Positions 22,875 to 30,824 of a stretch of 34,623 bases of DNA are shown here, piece after piece (position 1 is the stretch's first letter; each line of letters begins with the position of its first letter). The stretch is from positions 1 to 34,623 of IMG/VR virus record IMGVR_UViG_3300005561_000001; one strand, written 5' to 3'. Origin of the DNA: a virus. Position numbers and translations under genes: made by a program. The notes beneath the pieces are model-generated. The model saw only the letters and a program-made list of their open reading frames with translations, did not search any database and had not been told where the DNA came from.

Positions 22875-22932
22875 GCAGTAAAACAATGCCGGCTATCATA
22901 TAGTTCAAGAATATGTCATTAAAGTCATTCAT
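22840..22932 (-). CDS. 30-aa single-span membrane peptide
   Basis: A 30-residue peptide (MNDFNDIFLNYMIAGIVLLL then IACCYCLYRL) whose start lies eight bases inside the RHH repressor gene. It has one membrane span and a Cys-rich end. It overlaps the opposing gene 22773-22874. It repeats the soluble-protein-plus-overlapping-membrane-peptide layout of the neighbouring zinc-ribbon pair. Confidence 0.45.
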   Translation of the reverse strand: MNDFNDIFLNYMIAGIVLLLIACCYCLYRL

Positions 22933-23071
22933 TTACTTTCTCATCCCTATTTAATGCTTCTATGATTGCCTGCAAAATATAAACCGTCATTGATACATTT
23001 TTCCATGCCGCCATCTGTTTTATGCGTGTATGAATCGCCAGCGGTATATCCGCTATTAATCTTTTTTTCAT
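22925..23071 (-). CDS. Ribbon-helix-helix (Arc-type) repressor
   Basis: A 48-aa protein: beta strand KKRLIADIPLAIH (residues 2-14), first helix TRIKQMAAWKN, the turn VSMTVYILQAII (second helix), then ALNRDEK. This matches the ribbon-helix-helix fold of Arc-like regulators, which bind palindromic operators as dimers of dimers. The ribosome site AGGTG is four bases before ATG. Its own promoter carries a 14-bp palindrome over the -10 box, so autorepression is likely. It could also repress the divergent fibre operon that begins about 100 bp away. Confidence 0.78.
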   Translation of the reverse strand: MKKRLIADIPLAIHTRIKQMAAWKNVSMTVYILQAIIEALNRDEKVNE

Positions 23072-23081
23072 AGTACACCTA

Positions 23082-23115
23082 TGTATAAATATACAGGAAT
23101 TTAAAGTAATTGCAA
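23082..23115 (-). promoter_or_regulatory. Promoter and palindromic operator of the RHH gene
   Basis: On the minus strand: TTGCAA (23115-23110), a 16-bp spacer, TATATT (23093-23088). The -10 box lies within the perfect palindrome TGTATA-AA-TATACA (23082-23095). Palindromes of this kind are typical Arc/RHH binding sites, so the repressor would block its own promoter. Confidence 0.6.
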
Positions 23116-23175
23116 GTCCCTTTTGGAATATGTTTAGCTGGAATAAATAACTTACATTCCTTTAAGGGAGAGATA

Positions 23176-24522
23176 ATGGCAGGTCAAACAAGAAGTAAAG
23201 TAGCTTATGGCTTATCTGAAGCATTACCAGTAATGCCGCCATCGCCAATTGTGGCAAAAAGAGCACCAACGAGTGCTGATAAGGCACCTTTAGGAACTTT
23301 GTGGATTGAACCGGTCGATAGTTCTGGGGTAGCAGTTAATAAATCATGGGTCTTAACCTCTATAATTAGCAATTTAGCTACCTGGAATCTTTTGGAAGCA
23401 TCGGGCGCCGCTGGTGTTTTTTCGACACTTACTTCGACTGGGGCTACCACATTAGCCACAGCCGGCGCATCTGTTAACACCTTCGGTAATACAACTGGCG
23501 CAACTAGCTTATCGCTTTTAGTTGGAACGGGAAATTTTTCGCTCGACGGCGTTGCCGGCTCGACATATACCATTGGCGCATCAACCACAACCGGCACAAT
23601 AACCATTGGTGGTACTGCTCAAAGTGGCGCGATTACATTGGGATCTTCAACTGCTGGTAATACGCTTATTATCGCTGGCGGTTCCGGCGCAGGCGTGGTA
23701 ACGATTGCCGATGTCCAAACTGGTGGTTCGGTTTCAATTGGTGCCGGCATGACAACTGGTACAATATCCATTGGCGGAACCGGTCTCCAAGTTGGCAACT
23801 TTGATTTAGCACCAGGAACAGGTGCACAACAAGTCACCCTTGCAAATGGCTCTGGAATTAAATCAATTCTTATTGGTAATGGCGTTTCTGGTAATACCAT
23901 ATCAATTGGTAATGGCATAAATACTGGCGCTCAAATCGTAAATATAGCCAATGGTGCAGCTGCTGCAAACTCAACGGTTAATATTCTTTCCGGGATTGCT
24001 ACTGCTGGTACACAGACATTGAATCTGGGTGCTGGTGCATTTGCAAAGGTTATTAATATTGGTACCGGCTCAGCAGTAGCTAATAATATTAATATCGGTG
24101 GTACGGGTAATAACGTAATCGCTCTCGGTAATCTACAAGTTGGCGGATCGATCTCAATTGGCACCGCATTAACAACGGGGACTATTCAAATTGGTTCTGT
24201 ACTTTCTGGTCTTGTTACTATGCCCGGACCATCCGTTTCTGCGGCTGCAACGACCGTGGTTAACAATGTTAATGTTGGACAAGCTATTTCTACCGGTAAT
24301 GTGACTGCTTCCGGTGCAACATTGGTTTTAACACTCACTAATTCATTTATTACCACGACCTGTAAGATGCTTATGACCATTTCAAATGGTGGTACTAATG
24401 ATGCTCAGATGACCGTCCAAAGAATTCAAAAGAATGCCGGCTCTGCAACCATTACCTTAAAGAATAATGGTGCTGCTGCATTGAACGGTGATGTTCACAT
24501 TGATTTCCACGTCTTCAACTAA
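23176..24522 (+). CDS. Tail fibre protein 1, glycine/threonine-rich repeats
   Basis: A 448-aa protein. An N-terminal domain (residues 29-72; RAPTSADKAPLGTLWIEPVD, then WVLTSIISNLATWNL) is shared in pattern with the N-terminus of gene 29025 and is probably the virion-attachment part. It is followed by a repetitive Gly/Thr/Ile region with units such as TIGASTTTGTITIGGTAQSG, typical of trimeric beta-helical fibre shafts, and a C-terminal beta domain (TLKNNGAAALNGDVHIDFHV). The start at 23176 has AAGGGAG upstream; a longer in-frame start at 23110 would overlap the RHH promoter. Strong terminator follows at 24537. Confidence 0.8.
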   Translation: MAGQTRSKVAYGLSEALPVMPPSPIVAKRAPTSADKAPLGTLWIEPVDSSGVAVNKSWVLTSIISNLATWNLLEASGAAGVFSTLTSTGATTLATAGASVNTFGNTTGATSLSLLVGTGNFSLDGVAGSTYTIGASTTTGTITIGGTAQSGAITLGSSTAGNTLIIAGGSGAGVVTIADVQTGGSVSIGAGMTTGTISIGGTGLQVGNFDLAPGTGAQQVTLANGSGIKSILIGNGVSGNTISIGNGINTGAQIVNIANGAAAANSTVNILSGIATAGTQTLNLGAGAFAKVINIGTGSAVANNINIGGTGNNVIALGNLQVGGSISIGTALTTGTIQIGSVLSGLVTMPGPSVSAAATTVVNNVNVGQAISTGNVTASGATLVLTLTNSFITTTCKMLMTISNGGTNDAQMTVQRIQKNAGSATITLKNNGAAALNGDVHIDFHVFN

Positions 24523-24536
24523 TTAAATATTTGTGT

Positions 24537-24566
24537 AAAAGTTGAGTGAATAACGCTCAACTTTTT
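24537..24566 (+). terminator. Rho-independent terminator after fibre gene 1
   Basis: A 12-pair stem AAAAGTTGAGTG/CGCTCAACTTTT (24537-24548, 24554-24565) with loop AATAA and a T-run at the 3' side. The A-run on the 5' side may let it work in both directions. It separates fibre gene 1 from the following fibre operon. Confidence 0.9.
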
Positions 24567-24583
24567 ACCTGATTGGAGAAGTC

Positions 24584-24787
24584 ATGGATTTAATCGGTTA
24601 TGTAATCATGCCAATACAAAAGAATGGTCGCAGCTATCTCTTTAATATTCCCATGGGATCACCTTATGCTGATGTTAAAGAAGTTTGTGCAGAAATTCTG
24701 GCAAATATTAATCAAATGGAAGCCGATGCAGCCGCAGCTGATAAAAAAGCAGCAGATGAATCGATAATTCCCGAACTGGTGGAATAA
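24584..24787 (+). CDS. Small protein at the head of the fibre operon
   Basis: A 67-aa protein with a beta-like start (DLIGYVIMPIQKNGRSYLFN) and an Ala/Asp-rich helix (MEADAAAADKKAADES). GGAG ribosome site. Its stop overlaps the next start (TAATG). It may be a small tail-associated or chaperone-like protein for the fibres; no family recognised. Confidence 0.65.
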   Translation: MDLIGYVIMPIQKNGRSYLFNIPMGSPYADVKEVCAEILANINQMEADAAAADKKAADESIIPELVE

Positions 24788-25128
24788 TGGCAAAAAATAG
24801 TATTGCACCTATACCCCTTACGTCGATCGATTCGGCGACCTTTACTGGTGCATATCAATTATTATCAGGAGCAGGCGGCTTAACAAACGCCTGCTTTTTA
24901 ATACGTATTATTAATAATTCTAATAAAGATGTGACCATAAGTTATGATGGAAGCCATGATCATGACTTTGTTCCATTAGGCAAAGAAATTCAATTGCCTT
25001 TTCAAACAAATAAAGCACCAAGTGGCATGGTTGCCAATATAGCCCAAGGTACAAAAATTTATGTGAAGGGCGCTGCAGGCGCCGGGTTGGTATATCTTTC
25101 TGGATATTTTTCACCGGTCGGTGGCTAA
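24787..25128 (+). CDS. Small beta-sandwich virion protein, paralogue of 25141
   Basis: A 113-aa protein, all-beta by appearance (ACFLIRIINNSNKDVTISYD), ending IAQGTKIYVKGAAGAGLVYL then SGYFSPVGG. The neighbour gene 25141 has the same length and the same C-terminal block. Such small beta proteins often sit at fibre bases or cap the capsid. It is coupled by TAATG to the gene upstream. Confidence 0.7.
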   Translation: MAKNSIAPIPLTSIDSATFTGAYQLLSGAGGLTNACFLIRIINNSNKDVTISYDGSHDHDFVPLGKEIQLPFQTNKAPSGMVANIAQGTKIYVKGAAGAGLVYLSGYFSPVGG

Positions 25129-25140
25129 AGGAGAGTAATT

Positions 25141-25482
25141 ATGAGCACATCTTTAGCAATACGATTGCTAGCAGAAACTCTCAGAACATTGGCTTTTGGC
25201 TCAATATCTGGAACTTATGCCGCATTGGGTTCAGCATTAGCGAATCCCTGCCGTATTTTGTACATAGTAAATAATACTGACGCATTGCTCACTTTCAGTT
25301 TTGATGGTGTTAATGATCATTTTGTGATTCCCTCGATGAGTTTTATGATTCTTGATGTAACCAGTAATATGTCAATTCCCGGAGGTTGGTTAACCATAGC
25401 TCAAGGTACAAAAATTTATGTTAAAGGTTCGCCTGGTGCGGGTTCTGTTTACCTTTCAGTCTTTTATGGGGGTAATGGATAA
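25141..25482 (+). CDS. Small beta-sandwich virion protein, paralogue of 24787
   Basis: A 113-aa protein, equal in length to gene 24787, with matching landmarks: PCRILYIVNNTDALLTFSFD aligns with the paralogue's strand pair, then IAQGTKIYVKGSPGAGSVYL. The N-terminal 30 residues have diverged. The pair is a tandem duplication. AGGAG ribosome site. Its stop overlaps the next start (TAATG). Confidence 0.7.
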   Translation: MSTSLAIRLLAETLRTLAFGSISGTYAALGSALANPCRILYIVNNTDALLTFSFDGVNDHFVIPSMSFMILDVTSNMSIPGGWLTIAQGTKIYVKGSPGAGSVYLSVFYGGNG

Positions 25483-26774
25483 TGTCACAACTTTCTCGCT
25501 TAATACCGACGTCAGGTCCGGGTTCAGGTACAGTAACGAGTATTTCCGCCGGCACCGGTATAACGCTCACTCCCAATCCCATCACTACAACTGGCACCGT
25601 GGCCCTGACTGTGCCGGTGGCGATTGCTAATGGTGGAACAAATGCAATAACGTTTGCCACCACCGATGGCACAGTCTATTATGATGGCACTCGATTAGTG
25701 ACGACAGCAACTGGATCTGCCGGACAAGTTTTAACTAGTAATGGTGTTGGTCTTGCTCCAACTTACCAAACTTCACCAGCAAGCGTAACTTCCATTACAG
25801 GTAATACGGGAGGTGCTCAAACTGGAGCAATTACTCTTATTACTGCCAATGCAACGCCTATATTTGCAGGTGTTGCTGGTACCATAACATTAGACTTTAA
25901 TAAATCGAACTTAATTCTGGGCAATAACGGATCTACTATAACCATTGGTGCGGCCAATGACGGATTTGGATCTGGAGTTCTTCAGAATATAACATCCGGC
26001 ACTAGTAATAGTGCTTTTGGTAATGCCAGCCTTCAGAATGTTATTGGTGGCTCTCAAAACAGTGCCTATGGCGCCAGCTCTGGCACTGCTTTAAATAGTG
26101 GTGGGAACAACACACTTATTGGCTATCAATCTGGATTATTGCTTCAATCTGGTAATAGTAACGTTGCTCTCGGTTATCAATCCGGTAGTGCATGGGGCGC
26201 GGCAGTTTCTAATAACATTTCTATTGGTACCATTGGTTCTGTTGCTGATTCAGCCAGAATTCGTATTGGTACTAATGGTGTTCATACCACGTTCTTTGCG
26301 GCTGGAATCGATGGCGTTAACGTTGGATCTGTGGCCAAAGTACTTACCATGGCTAGCGATCAATTGGGAACAGCTACGATCACTGGGGGTTCTGGTATAA
26401 CGGTTAATCCTGGAGCCAATACGATAACTATATCATCTACCGGTGGCATTACCTGGTCAGTTATAACGGTAAATCAAACGGCTGCGGTTGATAATGGTTA
26501 TATTTGTAATAAGGCCGGTACCTTATCTTTATTATTACCGGCGACGTCTGCTGTAGGAGACATGATACGAGTGACTGGCATTAATACTGCTCTCGGATGG
26601 CAAATAACTCAAGCAGCCGGTCAACAAGTATTCTTTGGTACTTCTTCAACGACATTAGGAGCTGGGGGTAGTTTAACATCTTCGGCTACAAGAGATGCGA
26701 TAGAAATTGTTTGTATAGCTGCTAATACGACATGGCAAGTTCTTTCTAGTATTGGCAATATAACGGTGGTGTAA
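25482..26774 (+). CDS. Tail fibre protein 2 with YadA-head-like repeats
   Basis: A 430-aa protein. The N-terminus (TVTSISAGTGITLTPNPITT then GGTNAITF) is typical of phage and bacterial fibre modules. Residues about 165-235 carry repeats of the trimeric-adhesin head type (NSAFGNASLQN, NSAYGASSG, NTLIGYQSG, NVALGYQSG), which form left-handed beta rolls. A motif GQVLTSNGVGLAPTYQ recurs in the other two large fibres. The C-terminal part ends LSSIGNITVV. It probably binds a host receptor as a trimer. Overlaps the next gene by one base (TAATG). Confidence 0.8.
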   Translation: MSQLSRLIPTSGPGSGTVTSISAGTGITLTPNPITTTGTVALTVPVAIANGGTNAITFATTDGTVYYDGTRLVTTATGSAGQVLTSNGVGLAPTYQTSPASVTSITGNTGGAQTGAITLITANATPIFAGVAGTITLDFNKSNLILGNNGSTITIGAANDGFGSGVLQNITSGTSNSAFGNASLQNVIGGSQNSAYGASSGTALNSGGNNTLIGYQSGLLLQSGNSNVALGYQSGSAWGAAVSNNISIGTIGSVADSARIRIGTNGVHTTFFAAGIDGVNVGSVAKVLTMASDQLGTATITGGSGITVNPGANTITISSTGGITWSVITVNQTAAVDNGYICNKAGTLSLLLPATSAVGDMIRVTGINTALGWQITQAAGQQVFFGTSSTTLGAGGSLTSSATRDAIEIVCIAANTTWQVLSSIGNITVV

Positions 26775-29014
26775 TGGCAACAAATAATGCATGGAATTCA
26801 AGTGATCCTGCGGAAGTGGCAAAAGGTGGAACTGGTAATGCTACGTTAACAAATCATGGAGTTTTGATCGGTGCTGGAACAAGTGCTATAACACAATTGT
26901 CAGTTGCCTCAACTGGTACAGTAATGATTGGCAACACCGGTGCTGATCCATCATTTAGCGCAACTCCAACAGTCACAAGTATTACAATTTCAAATGCGCC
27001 GGTAGTGGGAACTGATGGTACTAATAAAACATATGTCGATACTATTGCTGCTGGATTTGAATTTAAAAGCGCTTGTTATGCAGCAACTACGGCAAATCTT
27101 ACTGCTACTTATAATAATGGTGCTGCTGGTATTGGTGCATTTTTACTTAATACGGGTGCATTAGCAGCATTTTCGGTAGACGGAACAACTCCCCCAATAA
27201 ATTCTCGCATTTTAGTTAAAAATCAAACGAGTCAATTAGAAAATGGTATTTATACCTTAACAACGGTCGGATCTGGTGCTATTGCCTGGGTGTTAACTCG
27301 TGCCACTGATTATGATCAACCATCTGAAATCCAATCAGGTGATATAGTTCCAGTTATAAACGGAACAGCTAATGCCGATACTTTATGGTTAGAAACTGCA
27401 ACTGTTACAACAATTGGCGTTGATTCAATTATATTTGTTAAATTTCTTGGTCAAGGTATAACTACGATAACTGGCGATACCGGTGGTGCGCTAAGCGGTT
27501 CTAATATTACTTTTGCCGGTGGAACTACGGGATTATCTTTTGGTGGATCTGGAACAACTGAAACTCTCACTTTTGCCGGTATAACTGCCAACGGTGGAAC
27601 CGTTTCATTGGCTACTGATGCGACCACGAGCACGATTAATGTGGGAACCGGAGCAGGAGTAAAAACATCTACGTTCGGTTCTACTAACTCAACGAGTGCC
27701 ACTACCATGCAATCAGGTTCTGGAGCTCTTGCAATAACCTCAACTAATGGAACTCTCACAATAAATAGTGGCACAGGAGCATTGGGTATATCTACCGATG
27801 CATCAGCCACAACAGTCAGTTTTGCGACAGGCGCCGCAGTTAAGGGTGTGACGCTCGGGTCAACAAATAGTACTTCAGCGACTACTGTTCAATCTGGTAG
27901 CGGCGCTTTAAATGTGACCGCAACAAATGGTGCGTTAACTATAAATTCTGGGACTGGGGCACTTGGCATATCGACCGACTCTAGTAATACCACTATTAGT
28001 TTTGGAACAGGTGCCGCAGCTAAATTGGTAACCATTGGTAGTACTAATGGTGCATCTTCTTTAACTGAAAAAGTTGGTACTGGAAATTATGTTCTTGATG
28101 GTGTAACCAATTCGACTTATACGATTGGCGCATCTACAACGACCGGATCATACACACTTGGTGGCACAGCGCAAACTGGCACCATTACACTGGGTTCTTC
28201 TTCGGGGACCAATATAGTCGCCATCGGCGCAGGCACCGGTGCAACTACGGTTAATATTGCTGGTGGCGCAACAAATGCCAAAACGGTAAATATTGCTACA
28301 GGAGCGGTAGCAAATATAACTACTATCGGAACAACGACTGCATCTTCAACGTTAACGTTGAATGCCCCTGCAGCAGGACTTAAAATAGGCGGCTTTGCAG
28401 AAGGCGCTCTTGTTACGTCCAGTGCTGGTGCAGTTTCTACGGTTACTGGAACAGCCGGATTTGTATTAACAGCAAACGCTGCCGGTACAGCTCCCAGCTT
28501 CCAGACTTTACCGGCAAGTTCAAGTGCATTAACTCTTATATCAACTCAAACCGCGTCAGCATCGAGCTCTATAACATTTACAACAGGTATTAGTTCATCA
28601 AATGACGCCTATCTATTGATATGTAAGAAAGTTGTGCTAGAAGCAGCTGCTGCTTCTGCCAACACGCTAGAAATGCAAATTTCTACAGATGGAGGAAGCA
28701 CTTGGAAAACTACAAGTTACAACACCCCAAGTGGGATTACGACTGGATTTGATTTGGGAATGACTACTAAAAATGCAGCACAAACAGTCACCTGGAATGG
28801 TCAAATCCAACTTTTTAATTTTACAGGATCAACTAATATACCAATGATAACTGGATTAACTACTTATTCGGTAACATCTACGTTAGCAACTGGACAAGGA
28901 ACACCGGGATTTGCTTATCAAGGTGGCACTGTTGCGGTTAATGCACTCAAAATATTAATGACGGACGCTAGCAACTTTTCTGGCGTTTTTTCATTATATT
29001 CATACAGTCAATAA
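26774..29014 (+). CDS. Tail fibre protein 3, long repetitive shaft
   Basis: A 746-aa protein. Its N-terminus (VAKGGTGNATLTNHGVLIGA) is a common fibre start. Residues about 90-220 (RILVKNQTSQLENGIYTLTT ... TRATDYDQPSEIQSGDIVPV) form a domain known in many phage baseplate and fibre proteins. Two 60-residue repeats (299-358, 359-418; 47 of 60 identical) follow, and a block near 435-478 that matches fibre 1 (STYTIGASTTTG). The C-terminal domain (LISTQTASASSSITFTTGIS onward) is a jelly-roll-like tip. It is the longest fibre gene and likely a trimeric receptor-binding fibre. Confidence 0.82.
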   Translation: MATNNAWNSSDPAEVAKGGTGNATLTNHGVLIGAGTSAITQLSVASTGTVMIGNTGADPSFSATPTVTSITISNAPVVGTDGTNKTYVDTIAAGFEFKSACYAATTANLTATYNNGAAGIGAFLLNTGALAAFSVDGTTPPINSRILVKNQTSQLENGIYTLTTVGSGAIAWVLTRATDYDQPSEIQSGDIVPVINGTANADTLWLETATVTTIGVDSIIFVKFLGQGITTITGDTGGALSGSNITFAGGTTGLSFGGSGTTETLTFAGITANGGTVSLATDATTSTINVGTGAGVKTSTFGSTNSTSATTMQSGSGALAITSTNGTLTINSGTGALGISTDASATTVSFATGAAVKGVTLGSTNSTSATTVQSGSGALNVTATNGALTINSGTGALGISTDSSNTTISFGTGAAAKLVTIGSTNGASSLTEKVGTGNYVLDGVTNSTYTIGASTTTGSYTLGGTAQTGTITLGSSSGTNIVAIGAGTGATTVNIAGGATNAKTVNIATGAVANITTIGTTTASSTLTLNAPAAGLKIGGFAEGALVTSSAGAVSTVTGTAGFVLTANAAGTAPSFQTLPASSSALTLISTQTASASSSITFTTGISSSNDAYLLICKKVVLEAAAASANTLEMQISTDGGSTWKTTSYNTPSGITTGFDLGMTTKNAAQTVTWNGQIQLFNFTGSTNIPMITGLTTYSVTSTLATGQGTPGFAYQGGTVAVNALKILMTDASNFSGVFSLYSYSQ

Positions 29015-29024
29015 ATGGAGTAAT

Positions 29025-30482
29025 ATGGCAAACAAAAGAAGAGAAAATCGCCTTAATGGCTTATTCCCGCTTTCATATGTTGGGGTAATACCCACAAGTC
29101 CACAGAATTTTATACAAGACACCCGGGCCCCAACATCTTCTGATTCACATAATTTTTATATTGGTGATATTTGGCTCGATTTTTCCAGTGACACAGCGGC
29201 TGGCGGATATGTTAAGCCAACAATCAATAATATCTGGATATTGGTCTCTCTTGATGGTGGTTCAGCTACTTGGATAAATTTTGGTGGTAGTGGTGTTCTT
29301 GTTGAAACATTAACGGGTAATGATGGTTTAGCTGCCACGCCATTGGTTAATAATATTAATGTTAAGGGCGATGGTACGCTAATTAATATAACAAGAAGCC
29401 CCGACGTCCATAGTTTGTTAGTTAGTTTAGGTGGAACGGTTGCGATTTCATTTCCAACGGATTCGGGGACAGCTATACCATCATCTGGTTCTTTGAATAT
29501 TATTACGGGACTTTCAACAAATGCAGCCGGTATCACAACTTTATTTACCGGATCTGGCAATACGGTTCAATTTAAAAACACAGATGCTAATGGTAACGTC
29601 GCATTTGGTAAAAGCTCTGGCAAATCGGGTATGTCTGGTTTACGCAATAGTGCATTTGGACAAAATACATTAACCGCTATTACATCTGGTAGTGATAATA
29701 CTGCTCTTGGTTTTGCGGCATTAAATGCGATTACCACACCATCAGATAATGTTGCTATTGGTTCAGCAGCGTTATTAAATTTAGTAACAGGATCACAGAA
29801 TATTGCTGTTGGTTTTGATTCTGGTGATAATTACACCGGCGCCGAATCAAGCAATATTATTATCGGTAATCTTGGTGTTCTTGGCGAAAACAATGTTATT
29901 CGCATTGGAACAAATGGTGGCGGAGCTGGCCAACAAAGCTCATGTTTTGTAGCTGGTATAAATGGTGTGACAGTTGCGAATGCTGATCAAGTTGTTCTGG
30001 TAAATGTATCAAACCAATTAAGTGCCGTAGCACACGGTACAACTGGACAAGTATTCACTAGCCAAGGAGCTGGAGTAAATCCGATATGGGCAACTCCGGC
30101 TGCTGGTAATTCACGTAGTATTATTGGGGTGTCAAATGTCACATTGGGAACAACGGGTGGAGTAAGATGGGCTGATCCATATAGCCCAGGAGCTACAGCC
30201 GGACAAGCAGATTCTGAATTTATTGTGCCGGTTGCGTGTACTTTAAGCAAACTATATGTAAATGTAACTTCAAATGCGAGCACGACCAATGGAACCGTTA
30301 CTTTAAATAAAAATGGGGTACATACAGCCGTTACAGTTACTTTAACTGCACTAACTACGGGAACATTTACAGATCTTGTTAATTCAGTTTCATTTGTTGC
30401 GGGTGATTTGATGCAATGGGAAATGGCGCAAACGACAACTGGAGGTATAACTGGAAGTGTTAGTATGCAAGTATTGGCTTAA
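29025..30482 (+). CDS. Tail fibre protein 4 with YadA-head-like repeats
   Basis: A 485-aa protein. The N-terminal domain (residues 34-86; RAPTSSDSHNFYIGDIWLDF, then SATWINFGG) is shared in pattern with fibre 1. Repeats of the trimeric-adhesin head type lie near residues 185-285 (NVAFGKSSG, NSAFGQNTL, NTALGFAAL, NVAIGSAAL, NIAVGFDSG). The block GQVFTSQGAGVNPIWATP matches the motif in fibres 2 and 3. A C-terminal beta domain (LYVNVTSNASTTNGTVTLNK) ends the protein. It thus combines the fibre-1 anchor with fibre-2-like repeats. GGAG ribosome site. Confidence 0.8.
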   Translation: MANKRRENRLNGLFPLSYVGVIPTSPQNFIQDTRAPTSSDSHNFYIGDIWLDFSSDTAAGGYVKPTINNIWILVSLDGGSATWINFGGSGVLVETLTGNDGLAATPLVNNINVKGDGTLINITRSPDVHSLLVSLGGTVAISFPTDSGTAIPSSGSLNIITGLSTNAAGITTLFTGSGNTVQFKNTDANGNVAFGKSSGKSGMSGLRNSAFGQNTLTAITSGSDNTALGFAALNAITTPSDNVAIGSAALLNLVTGSQNIAVGFDSGDNYTGAESSNIIIGNLGVLGENNVIRIGTNGGGAGQQSSCFVAGINGVTVANADQVVLVNVSNQLSAVAHGTTGQVFTSQGAGVNPIWATPAAGNSRSIIGVSNVTLGTTGGVRWADPYSPGATAGQADSEFIVPVACTLSKLYVNVTSNASTTNGTVTLNKNGVHTAVTVTLTALTTGTFTDLVNSVSFVAGDLMQWEMAQTTTGGITGSVSMQVLA

Positions 30483-30519
30483 TGACTTTACAAAAAAAAT
30501 ATGACATAATCTCATGGAC

Positions 30520-30596
30520 CCCAAAAGTGAATTAGATACTCCTTTAAGGGTCAGAACTTTTGGGAATCATGTAAAAAGTGATTCCCGTTCTTTTTA
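30520..30596 (+). terminator. Terminator of the fibre operon with overlapping alternative hairpin
   Basis: The terminator stem is GGGAATCA/TGATTCCC (30562-30569, 30579-30586) with a T-run at 30591-30595; flanking AGAAC and GTTCT can extend it. Upstream, CCCAAAAGT (30520-30528) can pair instead with ACTTTTGGG (30556-30564), which would use the GGG of the terminator stem. The two folds exclude each other. The stretch 30483-30824 has no gene: it holds these hairpins, a GTGACA/TGTCAC hairpin at 30629-30643, and the features at 30699-30779. Confidence 0.7.
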
Positions 30597-30698
30597 ATAC
30601 AATTTCAGTTGCCTCGGCAGATCAAACCGTGACATTCTGTCACACTTTCATTAAAATAGTCCCATTAGTGAGTATTAGTACACACTAGCATTAAAACA

Positions 30699-30720
30699 CC
30701 CCCCGCTGTTACACGGGGGG
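30699..30720 (-). terminator. Terminator of the leftward early operon
   Basis: A seven-pair stem CCCCCCG/CGGGGGG (30699-30705, 30714-30720) with loop CTGTTACA. On the minus strand it is followed by TGTTTTAATG, so it suits the leftward ERF operon. It resembles the portal-operon terminator at 6842 (G/C-only arms and a similar loop). Confidence 0.6.
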
Positions 30721-30736
30721 CAGTTCAACCAACCAA

Positions 30737-30779
30737 GGTGATTAGGAGTCACCAGAGTAGAAGGCCAGAGTTGTCTGGC
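30737..30779. other. Two small hairpins downstream of the leftward operon
   Basis: GGTGA/TCACC (30737-30741, 30749-30753) and GCCAGA/TCTGGC (30764-30769, 30774-30779, loop GTTG). They lie between the last leftward gene (stop at 30825) and its terminator, forming a structured 3' untranslated region. A protein-binding or mRNA-protection role is possible. Confidence 0.4.
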
Positions 30780-30824
30780 AATAAGCAGGGTTTTACATTT
30801 AGTTACAAGCAGTTTCTTTACGCG

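Noticed and set aside
27668-28027. Repetitive DNA considered as a CRISPR or satellite array
   Set aside because: The repeats are coding, in frame, 180 bp long and diverged at silent sites, so they are protein repeats of a fibre shaft.
29156-29560. Open frame of 134 codons on the minus strand within fibre gene 4
   Set aside because: Antisense to a clear fibre gene. Low-stop antisense frames are expected opposite Gly/Thr/Ile-rich coding DNA, and there is no ribosome site or family resemblance. The same holds for the frames at 23205-23606 and 27451-27810.
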